Assembly: GCA_022822445.1 (NCBI GenBank)
Contig: JAJEBR010000068.1
Location: 1-64,000, forward strand
Direction of reading: 5' to 3'
From: Gemmatimonadota bacterium
Lineage (GTDB): Bacteria > Gemmatimonadota > Gemmatimonadetes > Longimicrobiales > Gaopeijiaceae
Length of the DNA: 64,000 nucleotides
Part shown: piece by piece, positions 16,957 through 26,272 of the stretch
How the letters are laid out: every line of letters starts with the position of its first letter
Position numbering within the stretch: the first letter of the stretch is position 1
Notes under the pieces: model-generated
What the model was told of the DNA's origin: nothing
Database searches by the model: none
What the model saw: only the letters and a program-made list of their open reading frames with translations
Position numbers and translations under genes: made by a program

Positions 16957-17115
16957 TCGGTCATCTCCCTTTCACGCAGCTAGCCAGCTGGCCCTCAACA
17001 ATGGGCCGGCGCCTATCGGTTCCGCAATACCAGTCCCTGAGCACTATCGAAGCCGGCCGCCTCATGGCGAGCGACCGGGGCCGGACGCTGGACGGCAGGA
17101 ACCTCGCTTTGGGGG

Positions 17116-17206
17116 ACCTGAAGTGTTGGAACCTCAAGTTGACAGAACCTGAAGTTGACGGTAGTCTGCAAATGAGTTATTATTCCAAGTGTAGAGCCTA
17201 TTCTAC
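17116..17206 (+). promoter_or_regulatory. Promoter with upstream direct repeats and a palindrome
   Basis: A good sigma-70-type promoter is present: TTGACG (17155-17160), 17 bp, TATTAT (17178-17183). Upstream are three direct repeats of about 15-16 bp: ACCTGAAGTGTTGGA (17116), ACCTCAAGTTGACAGA (17131) and ACCTGAAGTTGACGGT (17147). The last one overlaps the -35. Just after the -10 is an inverted repeat GTAGA-GCCTAT-TCTAC (17191-17206), placed like a repressor site near the start of transcription. It should drive the peptide-propeller cassette at 17260-21205. Confidence 0.7.
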
Positions 17207-17259
17207 ATGCAGCCTCCCGGGGGGGCACAGCCTACCTTCCTCAAGGAGGACCTGGAACG

Positions 17260-17634
17260 ATGAACACTCACACCCCGACCAAATGCGCCGGCGTCACTTT
17301 GCTGCTTGTCCCCTGCTTGCTGGCCTTGGCAGCACCGTCGGCTGATGCGCCCGACGCTGTGTCCTCTGCGCTGGACGTCGAGACTTACGATCGACAGGAC
17401 GATTGCATCACGTTCGAAGACTGGATCGACGACGACCTTATCTGGAATGACGAGCATCACAAAGCCAAGGGCGGGCCCCATCCGGAGAGCTATCGTCCGG
17501 GCGAGGAGTGGTACATTCAGGATCCCGAAGTCAATGCCACGGTTGGGTCACAAGGCCCTCATCATGTCCTGCTTCCAGAATATACCCTGAACGCGCTTGA
17601 CCACGTCCAGTGCGGCGAAGGTGGCACAACCTAG
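17260..17634 (+). CDS. Small secreted acidic protein, head of a propeller cassette
   Basis: The product has 124 residues, and AAGGAGG lies about 10 bp before the ATG. A signal peptide spans about 1-28 (L-L-L-V-P-C-L-L-A-L-A-A-P-S-A-D-A). The mature part is rich in Asp, Glu, His and Trp (for example D-D-C-I-T-F-E-D-W-I-D-D-D-L-I-W), with two Cys far apart that could pair. I do not recognise a family. It is not similar in sequence to the peptide at 3446-3715 but holds the same position, directly before propeller genes. Its 3' end overlaps the next gene by 14 bp. Confidence 0.65.
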   Translation: MNTHTPTKCAGVTLLLVPCLLALAAPSADAPDAVSSALDVETYDRQDDCITFEDWIDDDLIWNDEHHKAKGGPHPESYRPGEEWYIQDPEVNATVGSQGPHHVLLPEYTLNALDHVQCGEGGTT

Positions 17635-18805
17635 GAGGCCAGGGACGCCCTCTCCTGCCTTGCTCGCGGTCCTGGTCTTCTTCTCCTCGCTTCCGCCGCA
17701 GGCAAGTTCCGGGGAAGGGAGGGCTGGCCCAACTCCGGTCTGCCCCAGGAAGGCGGAGCGATCGTTTCCGGCCGGCAGCGTACACCGGATCCCGGACCGG
17801 ACGCCACCCTGCCGCATTGGGTTTCGCGCATCCGGGATCCGGCTCCATGCCGTCGCCGACGGATCCAGGCCGGATCCGGGCAGGCGCGTCGTCCTGGATT
17901 CCAACGGGCGCTTCATCTCGGCGAACGCCCGGGGCTGGGACGCGGTCGTTAGCGTTTGGGACTCACGAGGGAGATACCTCTCGTCGTTCGGCGGACGTGG
18001 CGACGGTCCTGGGGAATTCGCAGGGGCGGGGATGCTGTCTCTGTTCATGGACGACGAAGACAACGTACACGTGAGAGACGGAGCCATGCGGTGGTCCGTC
18101 TTTTCCAGGGAGCACGAGTTCCTGCGGCGCGTTTCGGCTGTGGAGATGGGGGGCCTGCCGGGCACTACGGTCATTCTGGACGGCGGCTGGGCCTTGGCCA
18201 GCGACGGGCGGAGGCCTGGTCAGACGGGGAATTTTCGCTTGGTTGACCCAGCCGGCACGCTACACCGGACCTTCGCTCGTCCGCGCGACGCACACAGAGG
18301 GCGCCCGGACCGCCCAATCACCTACGCGGGCGGCAGCACCTTCTGGGCAGGCCCCCTGCACGGTGCTGAAGCCTACGTGCTGGAGGAGTGGGGCACCGAT
18401 GGCGAGTTGAAGCGAGTAATACACCGCGACACCTCCTGGTGGCTGCGGCGCGAGAGCCCCGAGGCATCCCCCGCCGGACGCCAGTTGCACATCACGAACA
18501 ACGGTCTCCTGTACGTAATGGTGCGCCGGCCGACCCGCGAATACACCCGCGAACTCGCGCGGGCGCAGAGGCGGGGCGAGCGCATTGCAACGAACCGGCG
18601 GGATGCCTTGACGGAGGTTGTCGTTGAGGTGATCGACACGCGGTCGGGGGAGCTGCTGGCTTCCCAGGTCTACTCGGCGCCTCGCTTCAGAGAGATCGCG
18701 CCCCATGGTTTGTTCCGCGGTTCGCTTCGCGGGTTTCGGCACGAAGTGGGCGACGACGGCTTACCTTTCGTCGACATCGTGACCCTGGAGCTGGAGCCGC
18801 GGTGA
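17621..18805 (+). CDS. Secreted 6-bladed beta-propeller protein
   Basis: The product has 394 residues from a GTG at 17621; a TTG at 17597 is an alternative, and neither has a strong ribosome site. A signal peptide runs to about residue 30 (L-L-A-V-L-V-F-F-S-S-L-P-P-Q-A-S-S). Propeller features include V-V-L-D-S-N-G-R-F-I-S-A-N, G-G-R-G-D-G-P-G-E-F-A (the family loop with D in place of E) and W-D-S-R-G-R-Y-L-S-S-F. It lacks the W-D-S-A-G-I-E-I-V-E-N-H start of the minus-strand paralogues, so it belongs to another branch. Its stop overlaps the next start (GTGA). Confidence 0.75.
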   Translation: MAQPRRPGTPSPALLAVLVFFSSLPPQASSGEGRAGPTPVCPRKAERSFPAGSVHRIPDRTPPCRIGFRASGIRLHAVADGSRPDPGRRVVLDSNGRFISANARGWDAVVSVWDSRGRYLSSFGGRGDGPGEFAGAGMLSLFMDDEDNVHVRDGAMRWSVFSREHEFLRRVSAVEMGGLPGTTVILDGGWALASDGRRPGQTGNFRLVDPAGTLHRTFARPRDAHRGRPDRPITYAGGSTFWAGPLHGAEAYVLEEWGTDGELKRVIHRDTSWWLRRESPEASPAGRQLHITNNGLLYVMVRRPTREYTRELARAQRRGERIATNRRDALTEVVVEVIDTRSGELLASQVYSAPRFREIAPHGLFRGSLRGFRHEVGDDGLPFVDIVTLELEPR

Positions 18806-20097
18806 AAGGCCTCTGCACGACGCGAGGCAGGACGCGGCAGCGATTCAGCGGATTAGCGGCCGGGCTGGCCGCGGCCATCGTGATGATGGCTGTCGTCGGC
18901 TGCACCGGAGACGACGACGCCGAGCCCGGGAATGCCCCGCTGGGCTGGGCCGGACCGATCGAAGCGCGCGGGGTGCGTGTCTGGTCGTCGGCCAGCCTGA
19001 ACTCGGCGCCCCGCTGGACCGTTGAGGACGAGCCCACGTTCGCGGCGTCGCCGGACTCGCGGGATGCCAACTCCGGACGGCCTGGCCAGCAACGCGTCTC
19101 TCAGGGGGCGTTCCTGCCCGAAGGACGGGTGGTTCTCCTCTACGATCACACGACTGTACAATCCGCCCTCCTCCACTTCCTGGACCCGGCGAGCGGCGAC
19201 GAGAGCAAAGTCCCGGCCCCCCGCGGCGACGACGGGCGGACGCTGAACTGGAGCTACTTCCGCATGACCGTCACCGACCGGGGCCTGATCCTGGTGGGCG
19301 ACAACGAGTCCCGGGTGCAACGGAGAGGCAAGGGGCGGGACATCTGGCGCAGCGATCTGGCGGGCAGCTTCCGGCGACCGCCATCGTTTGCGCGCGTGGA
19401 GGGCTCGCTCGCAGGGGTCCTGCCGGACGGGTCGGTGGTATTGAACGAGCGCTGCCACGGGCCCGACGCCGCGCGGGAGCTGTTGCTCTGCTCTACGGTT
19501 GTGGTGCGGGCCAGCGAGCCGGAGGGCGAGGAAGAGGAGGGCGATACGGCCCGCATCGCCTTCACGGGCGGATATCTCATCGATCCCGATCGGCCCGGCA
19601 ACTGGCCCGCGCCGTGGGCCCACTTCCACTTCAACACCACCGTGGTCGCCGGAGGATGGATCTGGACCGTGCCCACGGAGAGGCCGGAGCTTGTCGCCGT
19701 GGATCGTGCGGGGGACATACGCCTGAAGATCGAGTGGGATGGAGGAGATCGCGCCGTCCCGCCGGGAGCAGCCGGCCTTTGGGAGCGGGCCGCACGCTTT
19801 CCGGCAGCCGCGGACCTGAAAGCCGGGACCGACGGCACGATCTACGTCCAGCGCTGGACGGTGCTGCAAGCCGGTCCGCCGATCCCTGGCCCCGAGTGGC
19901 TGGTCTTCTCGCAGGAAGGCGAGCTGTTGGCCCGATTGAACGTGCCCGGCAGCCTTCGGGTCCTCGCGTTCGGCCATAATGCACTGCTGGCCATCGCAAA
20001 TGCTGACAGCGCGACTCTTCGCAGCGAGGTCCGGGTTTATGGGATTATTCCTTCGGGGCCTGCTCGCCCGTCGGCGGAAGTCGGACTATCGTACTGA
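18802..20097 (+). CDS. Propeller-like lipoprotein
   Basis: The product has 431 residues. The GTG at 18802 overlaps the upstream stop. The N-terminus has a hydrophobic helix and the lipobox V-V-G-C (about residue 34). Strand-rich repeats such as FLPEGRVVLLYD, TDRGLILVGDNE and PEWLVFSQEGELLARL are compatible with a propeller, but the G-E-G-P-G-E-F loop is missing. An acidic loop E-G-E-E-E-E-G-D lies near residues 230-240. A pair of Cys near 213-225 may be a disulfide. It is coupled with the preceding gene, and the next begins 74 bp later. Function unknown. Confidence 0.7.
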   Translation: MKGLCTTRGRTRQRFSGLAAGLAAAIVMMAVVGCTGDDDAEPGNAPLGWAGPIEARGVRVWSSASLNSAPRWTVEDEPTFAASPDSRDANSGRPGQQRVSQGAFLPEGRVVLLYDHTTVQSALLHFLDPASGDESKVPAPRGDDGRTLNWSYFRMTVTDRGLILVGDNESRVQRRGKGRDIWRSDLAGSFRRPPSFARVEGSLAGVLPDGSVVLNERCHGPDAARELLLCSTVVVRASEPEGEEEEGDTARIAFTGGYLIDPDRPGNWPAPWAHFHFNTTVVAGGWIWTVPTERPELVAVDRAGDIRLKIEWDGGDRAVPPGAAGLWERAARFPAAADLKAGTDGTIYVQRWTVLQAGPPIPGPEWLVFSQEGELLARLNVPGSLRVLAFGHNALLAIANADSATLRSEVRVYGIIPSGPARPSAEVGLSY

Positions 20098-20170
20098 ACC
20101 CGTCCGGGAGACCCGATCCATCGATGTCTCCACGCGGAGACATGCGACCCCGGCCACGGAGGTGACTCGC

Positions 20171-21205
20171 ATGAGCCTGGTCCTGAACACCGTCGGTGCA
20201 ATTCAATTGTGTGCCGGATGTGCCGTGGAATTCGACCCCCGGGTTACGCTGGGTACGACCGAGGACCCCACCGGCCCGGGGATCTTTGCGGAGGTTCTCG
20301 ACATGGGGGACCAGGGATACCTGGTGAGCTCCGAGGTCCTCGGCGGCGTGGTGATCGTATACGATTCGGAGGGGCGCTACCAGCGGGAGCTGACGCGCGA
20401 GGGCGAAGGGCCGGGAGAACTGCGTGCCCCACCCACGTTTGCCAGCGGTCCCGGTGGAATCATCCTGATGGAGCCGGGCTCCGCGAGGTTGCATCTGTAC
20501 ACGAGCGACCTCGAATTCATCAGGACCTTGCAGGTTCCAGGGGCTTCCGGCCTGGGGTCGATTCAGCCGAATTCGACAACCGGGGGCTGGCTGGTCACCT
20601 ACCGCGGGGAAGACTTCACCGAGGTGGGAATCATGCTGCTTGACCAGGATGGCAGCGTGGTCCGCTCGATGCAGACGGGTGAAGAGAGTTGGCGCGGGTT
20701 GGCGAGTTTCATCCCGGGCACCGAAGACATGATATGGGGCAGTTCGGTCTTTGGGCTGATCGTACTCTTCAACGAAGATCTGGAACTCCTCGGCTCCCTG
20801 CAACTGGAACTGCCCGGAACGGAAGGGTGGGAAGCTCCTCGGACCGGGCCCACCGGGGGGTACCCGGCCCAGGTCAATGACATCCGCCTTGCGCCCGACG
20901 GCTCGGGCCTGTGGGTCTTCGCAGTGGCGCCGGAAGAGAGATTCGTCGAACTGAGCGTCGACGAACTCGGCGACCAGGCCATGGCGTCGGGGCTGGAGCG
21001 GATTGCCGACGCCTACCTCTATTGGGTTCGTCCGGAGCCGGATGGGCTGACCCTCGTGGGAATGGACCACTTCGACACCCTGGTGCGCCCGCTGGGGGAC
21101 GGGGACCTCGCCTACGACATTCTGGAGACGCCGGACGGGAACCGCAGGGTTCGGGTGGGACGCCTGCGCCTTACTCGAACTGCTCCAGATACCCCGGGTT
21201 CCTGA
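20171..21205 (+). CDS. 6-bladed beta-propeller protein, last of the plus-strand cassette
   Basis: The product has 344 residues. The ATG at 20171 has GGAGGTGA 5 bp upstream, which rules out the longer frame that would run back into the previous gene. A very short N-terminal hydrophobic stretch ends in a possible lipobox-like L-C-A-G-C, weaker than in the relatives. Propeller features are D-S-E-G-R-Y-Q-R-E-L, R-E-G-E-G-P-G-E-L-R-A-P and repeated segments such as D-E-L-G and L-A-P-D-G-S-G-L-W-V-F. Its 3' end overlaps the convergent qhpD coding region by 35 bp, so the two genes meet tail to tail. Confidence 0.75.
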   Translation: MSLVLNTVGAIQLCAGCAVEFDPRVTLGTTEDPTGPGIFAEVLDMGDQGYLVSSEVLGGVVIVYDSEGRYQRELTREGEGPGELRAPPTFASGPGGIILMEPGSARLHLYTSDLEFIRTLQVPGASGLGSIQPNSTTGGWLVTYRGEDFTEVGIMLLDQDGSVVRSMQTGEESWRGLASFIPGTEDMIWGSSVFGLIVLFNEDLELLGSLQLELPGTEGWEAPRTGPTGGYPAQVNDIRLAPDGSGLWVFAVAPEERFVELSVDELGDQAMASGLERIADAYLYWVRPEPDGLTLVGMDHFDTLVRPLGDGDLAYDILETPDGNRRVRVGRLRLTRTAPDTPGS

Positions 21206-22613
21206 CCGCGATCTCGCCGTACACCTTCAGGCACGTATCGGTCCAGCTCCGGATCCAGTCGCAGTAGTGCAGGTTGGCCACGCCCGTGTCGCCGTAGCGG
21301 ACGTGGGCCTCGTGGTAGCAGCCACCGGCGCAGAGGGGCCGGGCCCAGCAGGTGCTGCAGTCGGTCTTGTTGGCGACGTGATGCCGTCCCAGGAACTCGA
21401 ACTGCCGCTGGCGGTCGAGTCCCTTGTCCACCGAGCCGATGCTGTGGTCGTCCGAGCCCGCGAACCTGTGGCAGAGCGCGACTTCGCCGTCCGTCGCCAC
21501 CCCCATCAGCCCCAGCCCCGCCCCGCAGGGGAAGGCCTTGCTGACGCCCTTGTGGATCTCCTCGATCGTGTCCTTCACATTCGAGAAGCCGTGGTGGCGG
21601 TCCTCGACCGCGAACTCCAGGAACTCCTGCGCGAGCTCCTCGAACTGGCCGAGCATGTGGTCGAAGCCGGTGTCCCGGATCGCGTAGCCGCGCCCGTTGG
21701 CGGTCGTCACCGGCGCGAAGCCGACCTCCCAGAAGCCGATCTCGTTGCGCAGGTGGTGGAAGATGCGGGTCACGTTCAGCGTCTGGCGGGTAAGCGTGAC
21801 GCGGGCCCCGATCGGGCGCGAGCGGTGGCGCTCCAGCAGCCGCTTGATCTTCGGCATCGCGTAGTCGTAGCTGCCCATCCCGTTCTTGAAGACGCGGAAC
21901 CTGTCCTGCATCTCCTTCGGCCCGTCGATGCTGACCGTCACCCCGACGCGGTTCTCCGCCAGCCAGTCGATCACCTCGTCGCGCAGCAGCGTACCGTTGG
22001 TCGTGAGCGAGAAGTCGACGTCCTTCCCCAGCTCCTTCGCCCGCCGGCGCGCGTAGGCGACCGTCTTCTTCAGCACCTTGAAGTTGAGCAGCGTCTCGCC
22101 GCCGAAGAAGGTGAGGTGCGCCACCGGCAGGTCGCCCGACTGCTCGAACATGAAGTCGACGCTCTGCCGCGCGGTCTCCTCGCTCATGTAGTTCGGCGCG
22201 GGGTCGCAGGTGGTGTCGACGATCTTGTCCTCGCCGTACTCGTAGCAGTACGTGCACGCCAGGTTGCACTTGTTCGTGACGTTGAGGACCATCGTCGTGA
22301 GCGGGAAGTCCGCCTGCGGGAGGACGCGGGGGAAGGTCTCCTTCGGCGCGCTGGTGAGGCCGATCGCGCGGACCCGCATCAGCTCGGCGAGGCTGCGGCG
22401 CACGGTGGATTCGCCGTGGAGGGGGGCGAGCGCGGCGATGATGGCGTCTTCGCTGGCCGGGCCGGAGTCGAGGGACTGCAGGACGGCGAGCGAGGCCGGG
22501 TCGAGGTGGAAGACCGCCGCCGAGGGGACCAGGTACAGGAAGGTCTCGCCGCCGGCTTCGAAGGGGTGGAACTCGCGCTGGGCGAGGAAGGCGGGGTCTG
22601 TGGTGGTGTTCAT
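21171..22613 (-). CDS. qhpD: Radical SAM/SPASM maturase of amine dehydrogenase gamma subunit
   Basis: The product has 480 residues. The ATG at 22613 was chosen because the predicted length and N-terminus (M-N-T-T-T-D-P-A-F-L) fit the family; the upstream extension is Pro-rich and unlike it. A radical SAM core carries C116-N-L-A-C120-T-Y-C123, and the G-G-E-T-L-L SAM-binding motif follows. A C-terminal SPASM region contains C-S-T-C-W-A-R-P-L-C-A-G-G-C. In the known system QhpD uses auxiliary [4Fe-4S] clusters to form the Cys-Asp/Glu thioether bonds in QhpC, and all target residues are present in this window's qhpC. The gene is 4.2 kb from qhpC, separated by opposite-strand propeller genes. No clear ribosome site was found. 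Confidence 0.9.
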   Translation of the reverse strand: MNTTTDPAFLAQREFHPFEAGGETFLYLVPSAAVFHLDPASLAVLQSLDSGPASEDAIIAALAPLHGESTVRRSLAELMRVRAIGLTSAPKETFPRVLPQADFPLTTMVLNVTNKCNLACTYCYEYGEDKIVDTTCDPAPNYMSEETARQSVDFMFEQSGDLPVAHLTFFGGETLLNFKVLKKTVAYARRRAKELGKDVDFSLTTNGTLLRDEVIDWLAENRVGVTVSIDGPKEMQDRFRVFKNGMGSYDYAMPKIKRLLERHRSRPIGARVTLTRQTLNVTRIFHHLRNEIGFWEVGFAPVTTANGRGYAIRDTGFDHMLGQFEELAQEFLEFAVEDRHHGFSNVKDTIEEIHKGVSKAFPCGAGLGLMGVATDGEVALCHRFAGSDDHSIGSVDKGLDRQRQFEFLGRHHVANKTDCSTCWARPLCAGGCYHEAHVRYGDTGVANLHYCDWIRSWTDTCLKVYGEIAVRNPGYLEQFE

Positions 22614-22683
22614 GACATGACAGTAGGGGAATGTGGCGCGGGGGGCCAGAGTGGGGACCGGAGGGCGCAGCCGGGGGTCAGGT

Positions 22684-22698
22684 GGTATAATGGGATGA
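22684..22698 (+). promoter_or_regulatory. Extended -10 promoter before ank1
   Basis: TGGTATAAT at 22683-22691 is a perfect extended -10, about 120 bp before the first ankyrin gene. The 15-bp string GGTATAATGGGATGA (22684-22698) is identical to one at 26273-26287 before the second ankyrin gene. No -35 is evident, which suits an extended -10 promoter. Confidence 0.6.
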
Positions 22699-22778
22699 TG
22701 CACAGGAGGCGGATTGGGAGGTAAGGGAGCGCCCGGGCGGTATTGGCCGGCGTGTTTCGCGTCCCAGGGGCACAGAAG

Positions 22779-22817
22779 TGTCAACTCCGCTTGTCAGAAG
22801 GTAAAGAGAACATGACA
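22779..22817 (+). repeat. 39-bp ank-start junction element, copy 1
   Basis: This runs from TGTCA to TGACA around the ank1 start codon. It contains TGTCAACTCCGCTTGTCA (an imperfect inverted repeat), then GAAGGTAAAGAGAACATGACA with the ATG at 22812. It is the only copy not embedded in the end of a preceding ankyrin gene. Confidence 0.8.
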
Positions 22818-25800
22818 AGAGCAAGGCAGCGGCGGACGCTCACAGTCGCGACCACTTCGCTGGTCCCGTTGCTGGTCGCATCCTGCGCGGGTGGCTCCGT
22901 GGGTGGTCAGTCACACACTTCCGTCCCCGCTGCTCCCGTCAATACCGAGGCCACCGTGTCTGCGGCCCCGGCCGAAATCGACTGCTACGGATGGCAAAGA
23001 GCGAATTTCTTCGCGTTGGCCTCGGTGGAGCTTGTGCGCGAATGCCTTCAGGCGGGTGCCGATCCAAATGATCCGCGGGACTACATTCACGCAATCTACC
23101 GGGCATCCCGCGATGCAACCGACCCCGCCGTCATCGGTCTCCTCACAGAGGCGGGGGCCGACCCCAATTCGCAAGAAGACGGCAACTTCCGCATGCCGGG
23201 CTACCGGCGCGGCTACTCCGCGCTGCACGCAGCCGCCCAGTGGAATCCCAATGCCGCCATCATCATCGCGCTGGTAGCTGCGGGAGCGGACCTGGAAGCC
23301 CGTGACGCCGAAGGCGCAACGCCTCTGCACGCGGCCTGGGAGAACCCGAATCCCGCCGTCGTGCGGGCCCTGCTGCGGTCGGGCGCGGATCCGCTGGCTC
23401 GGGACCGGGCCGGCCGGGTCGCCGACCCCACCAGTTGCGCCAACTGGAACACCGTGGCCTTCACCCGGCATGCGTACACCGAGGACTTCGCGTTGTGTCT
23501 GGCACTCGGTAAGGACGTGCTTTCCTACGACGGCAATGGGAGCACGCCGCTCCACTTTGCCGCCCAGTTCGACAATCCGGACGCAGTGACGACTCTCCTC
23601 GCAGCCGGGGCGGACGTGACCGCTCAGGACAATCGCGGCGCGACGCCCCTGCACCTGGCCGCAATCCACAATGGCACGGCGAGCCTGACCCTCCTGCTCG
23701 AAGCCGGCGCGGACATCAACGCCGGTGCAGGCAGCCAGGGTACCCCGCTCCTGCACGCCCTCACGAAGCGGCGGGGGCTTCGCGGGGGGAGCAGCGAAAC
23801 CGCCGTCGACGCTCTGCTCAAGGCCGGGGCCGACATCAACGCGGCCGATTCGACCGGCAACACTCCGCTGCTGGCAAGCATGGGACTTCGGCGCAGATTG
23901 GGGTGGCCCACCACCGATCTTCCGATGAGGTTGCTGGCGCTGGGCGCCGATCCCAACTCGCGGGACAAGCAGGGCCGGACCCCGCTTCACGCGGCGGCCT
24001 CCGACGAGGGGCCGACATTGATCCGAGCCCTTCTCGAAGCCGGGGCCGACCCGCAGGCATTGACCGACGTGGGCACCTCACCGCTTCATCCAGCCGCGGA
24101 GTCCGGGAGTCCCGAGGTGATCGCGCTTCTGGCCAGCAGCGGGGTGGACCCCAACAGACTGGATGACGAGTCTCGCGCTCCTTTGCATCTTGCGGTGTGG
24201 GAACGCAGGAACCGCTTCGTGGTCGCCTGGTATCCGGATGCACCCTGGCGGCTCCGTGCGTTCGCCCTTCTTGACGCGGGTGCCGCCCCCGATGTGCGCA
24301 CGCCGGAAGGCGACACTCCCTTGCACCTGCTCATGTCGGGTTACCAGCCCGACACGGCCCTGGTGTCCGGGCTCGTGGAAGCCGGGGCGAACGTGAATGC
24401 GCGCAATGACCGGGGCGAGACCCCGCTACACATAGCCCGTGCACACAACCGCCTCGTGGCGGCACTCAAGCTCCTCGAGCTCGGAGCCGACCCCGGTGCG
24501 GTTGACAATGCCGGGCGGATCGCCGATCCGGTCTGCTCCTGGGAACCGGGGAACGACCGCTTCACCTCCTGGGATTTCCTTGCCCAGTCGCCGGCCGAAA
24601 GCGTGCGGGGGTGCCTCGAAAGCGGGGTTGCGCTGGACGCGCGTGACGAGGAGGGCCGGACCCCGTTGGCCGGAATGGTCTCCACGCGGGGCTGCTGCGC
24701 GGAAGGCGAGAGCGTCATCCCCCTGCTCGTCGCATCAGGAGCGGACGTGAATGCGAGGGATCATGCCGGCAGGACGCCTCTCCACCGGGCATTCGGATGG
24801 CCAGCGCGTACCCCCGGGTCAGTGCTGCCCAGTGTGACATCGGCACTGTTGGACGCTGGCGCCGACCCCAACGCGCGCGACTCACTGGGCTGGACGCCCC
24901 TGCACATCGCTCCATCCTCGGTGGTGCCTCTGCTGGCCTCGGCCGGTGCGGACCTCGACTCGCGCAACAACGCCGGCGAGACACCGCTCCACGTCGCACT
25001 CCGCCGCGGCGACCAGCCGAAAGTTGTCGCCCTGTTGCGGCAAGGTGCCGATCCGACGGCCCAGGACAATGAGGGCAATACCGCTGACCCGGTCTCCTGC
25101 GAACGCTGGGGAAGCGGACCGTTCCTCGCTCTCGCGGACCCCGACGCTGTGGTGGCATGCTTCCCTTCCGGTGCGGATGCTCCCGGGGCCGATCGTGCGA
25201 CCCGGTTGCTCTTCGCCGTGGCCGGCCCCGCGCGCGACCCGACCGCCATCAACCTGTTGCTGCAAGCTGGCGCAGGTGCAGACGCCCGCGACGGGTCCCG
25301 ATACACACCGCTCCACAACGCCGCCCGCAGCGGTGTACCCGGAGTTGTCCGGGCACTGCTCGCGGCCGGGGCGGACATCAACGCCTGGGCGACCGGCTTC
25401 GCTACGGACTACGGCTGGAGCTGGACCCCGTTGCAGCTGGCCGCGGCCTCCAATCCGGATCCGGAAGTCGTGGCTGCCTTGCTGGAAGCAGGCGCCGATC
25501 TCGCCGGAGACGACAACTATCCGCTGCACCTCGCGGCCGCGAACCCCAATCCCGCGATCGTCCAGACTCTCCTGGACGCGGGCGCGGACGTGAACGCCTT
25601 TTCGGGAATTGGCCGAACTCCGCTACACGAAGCTGCCGCCCGCAACTCCAACCCTGCGGTCATCGAGCTTCTCGTCGGAGCAGGGGCCGATGTACACGCG
25701 CTGGACTCCAACGGCTTCACGCCACTGCACGCGGCCGCATGGTACAACCCCCATCCCGGGATCGCTACCGCTCTCGTCGCCGCCGGGGCGGACGTCAACG

Positions 25801-26192
25801 CCCGGGACCCGGAAGGCCATTTGCCCTCCGGGCGCGTCGCGAACGACCGCTCGCCGTTGTTCATGGCGACGGATCGCGGCGGCGGATTCGGGATCTACGT
25901 TTCGGGAGAGCTGGGCCCCACCCTACAGAACGCCGCGGTCATCAATGTCCTGGTGCGAGCTGGCGCGGACCTGGAACAGCCGGACAGCTCCGGCCGAACC
26001 CCGCTGCATGCAGCTGCACAGACGCACCCTGCAGTGTTCCCCTTGCTCCTCCGCCTGGGGGCTGACCCCAACGCCCGGGATGCCAACGGCAAGACGCCGC
26101 TGAACTACGCGCTTGTCAACCGGTCGCTCGAGGGATTGCCCGAGGTCCGGCGGCTGCGCGAGGCCACGCGGAGGCGTGCGACGGGGCGCTGA
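22812..26192 (+). CDS. Giant exported ankyrin-repeat lipoprotein 1
   Basis: The product has 1126 residues. The ATG at 22812 follows AAGGTAAAGAGAAC and is the start conserved across the array; the upstream in-frame extension is dropped. A lipobox L-V-A-S-C25 marks it as an exported lipoprotein. Almost the whole chain is ankyrin repeats ending G-A-D-x-N-A-R-D-x-x-G-x-T-P-L-H, about 25 or more copies. Four Cys-bearing variant repeats (C-Y-G-W, C-A-N-W, C-S-W-E, C-E-R-W, each followed by a second Cys about 19-23 residues later) divide it into blocks. It is most similar to ank5: both contain A-T-G-F-A-T-D and end in E-G-L-P-E-V-R-R-L-R-E-A. Bacterial ankyrin proteins bind other proteins; the partner here is unknown. 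Confidence 0.9.
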   Translation: MTRARQRRTLTVATTSLVPLLVASCAGGSVGGQSHTSVPAAPVNTEATVSAAPAEIDCYGWQRANFFALASVELVRECLQAGADPNDPRDYIHAIYRASRDATDPAVIGLLTEAGADPNSQEDGNFRMPGYRRGYSALHAAAQWNPNAAIIIALVAAGADLEARDAEGATPLHAAWENPNPAVVRALLRSGADPLARDRAGRVADPTSCANWNTVAFTRHAYTEDFALCLALGKDVLSYDGNGSTPLHFAAQFDNPDAVTTLLAAGADVTAQDNRGATPLHLAAIHNGTASLTLLLEAGADINAGAGSQGTPLLHALTKRRGLRGGSSETAVDALLKAGADINAADSTGNTPLLASMGLRRRLGWPTTDLPMRLLALGADPNSRDKQGRTPLHAAASDEGPTLIRALLEAGADPQALTDVGTSPLHPAAESGSPEVIALLASSGVDPNRLDDESRAPLHLAVWERRNRFVVAWYPDAPWRLRAFALLDAGAAPDVRTPEGDTPLHLLMSGYQPDTALVSGLVEAGANVNARNDRGETPLHIARAHNRLVAALKLLELGADPGAVDNAGRIADPVCSWEPGNDRFTSWDFLAQSPAESVRGCLESGVALDARDEEGRTPLAGMVSTRGCCAEGESVIPLLVASGADVNARDHAGRTPLHRAFGWPARTPGSVLPSVTSALLDAGADPNARDSLGWTPLHIAPSSVVPLLASAGADLDSRNNAGETPLHVALRRGDQPKVVALLRQGADPTAQDNEGNTADPVSCERWGSGPFLALADPDAVVACFPSGADAPGADRATRLLFAVAGPARDPTAINLLLQAGAGADARDGSRYTPLHNAARSGVPGVVRALLAAGADINAWATGFATDYGWSWTPLQLAAASNPDPEVVAALLEAGADLAGDDNYPLHLAAANPNPAIVQTLLDAGADVNAFSGIGRTPLHEAAARNSNPAVIELLVGAGADVHALDSNGFTPLHAAAWYNPHPGIATALVAAGADVNARDPEGHLPSGRVANDRSPLFMATDRGGGFGIYVSGELGPTLQNAAVINVLVRAGADLEQPDSSGRTPLHAAAQTHPAVFPLLLRLGADPNARDANGKTPLNYALVNRSLEGLPEVRRLREATRRRATGR

Positions 26193-26272
26193 TCGGCCGG
26201 ACCGGCGGGGACGCTCTACCGCCGCCACCCACGCGCACCCGGACCCTGACGCGGCACCGCCGGGTATCACAC

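Noticed and set aside
21267-22724. A plus-strand frame of 485 codons opposite qhpD.
   Set aside because: It is antisense to the radical SAM gene, whose Cys motifs are clear; the frame has no recognisable motif.
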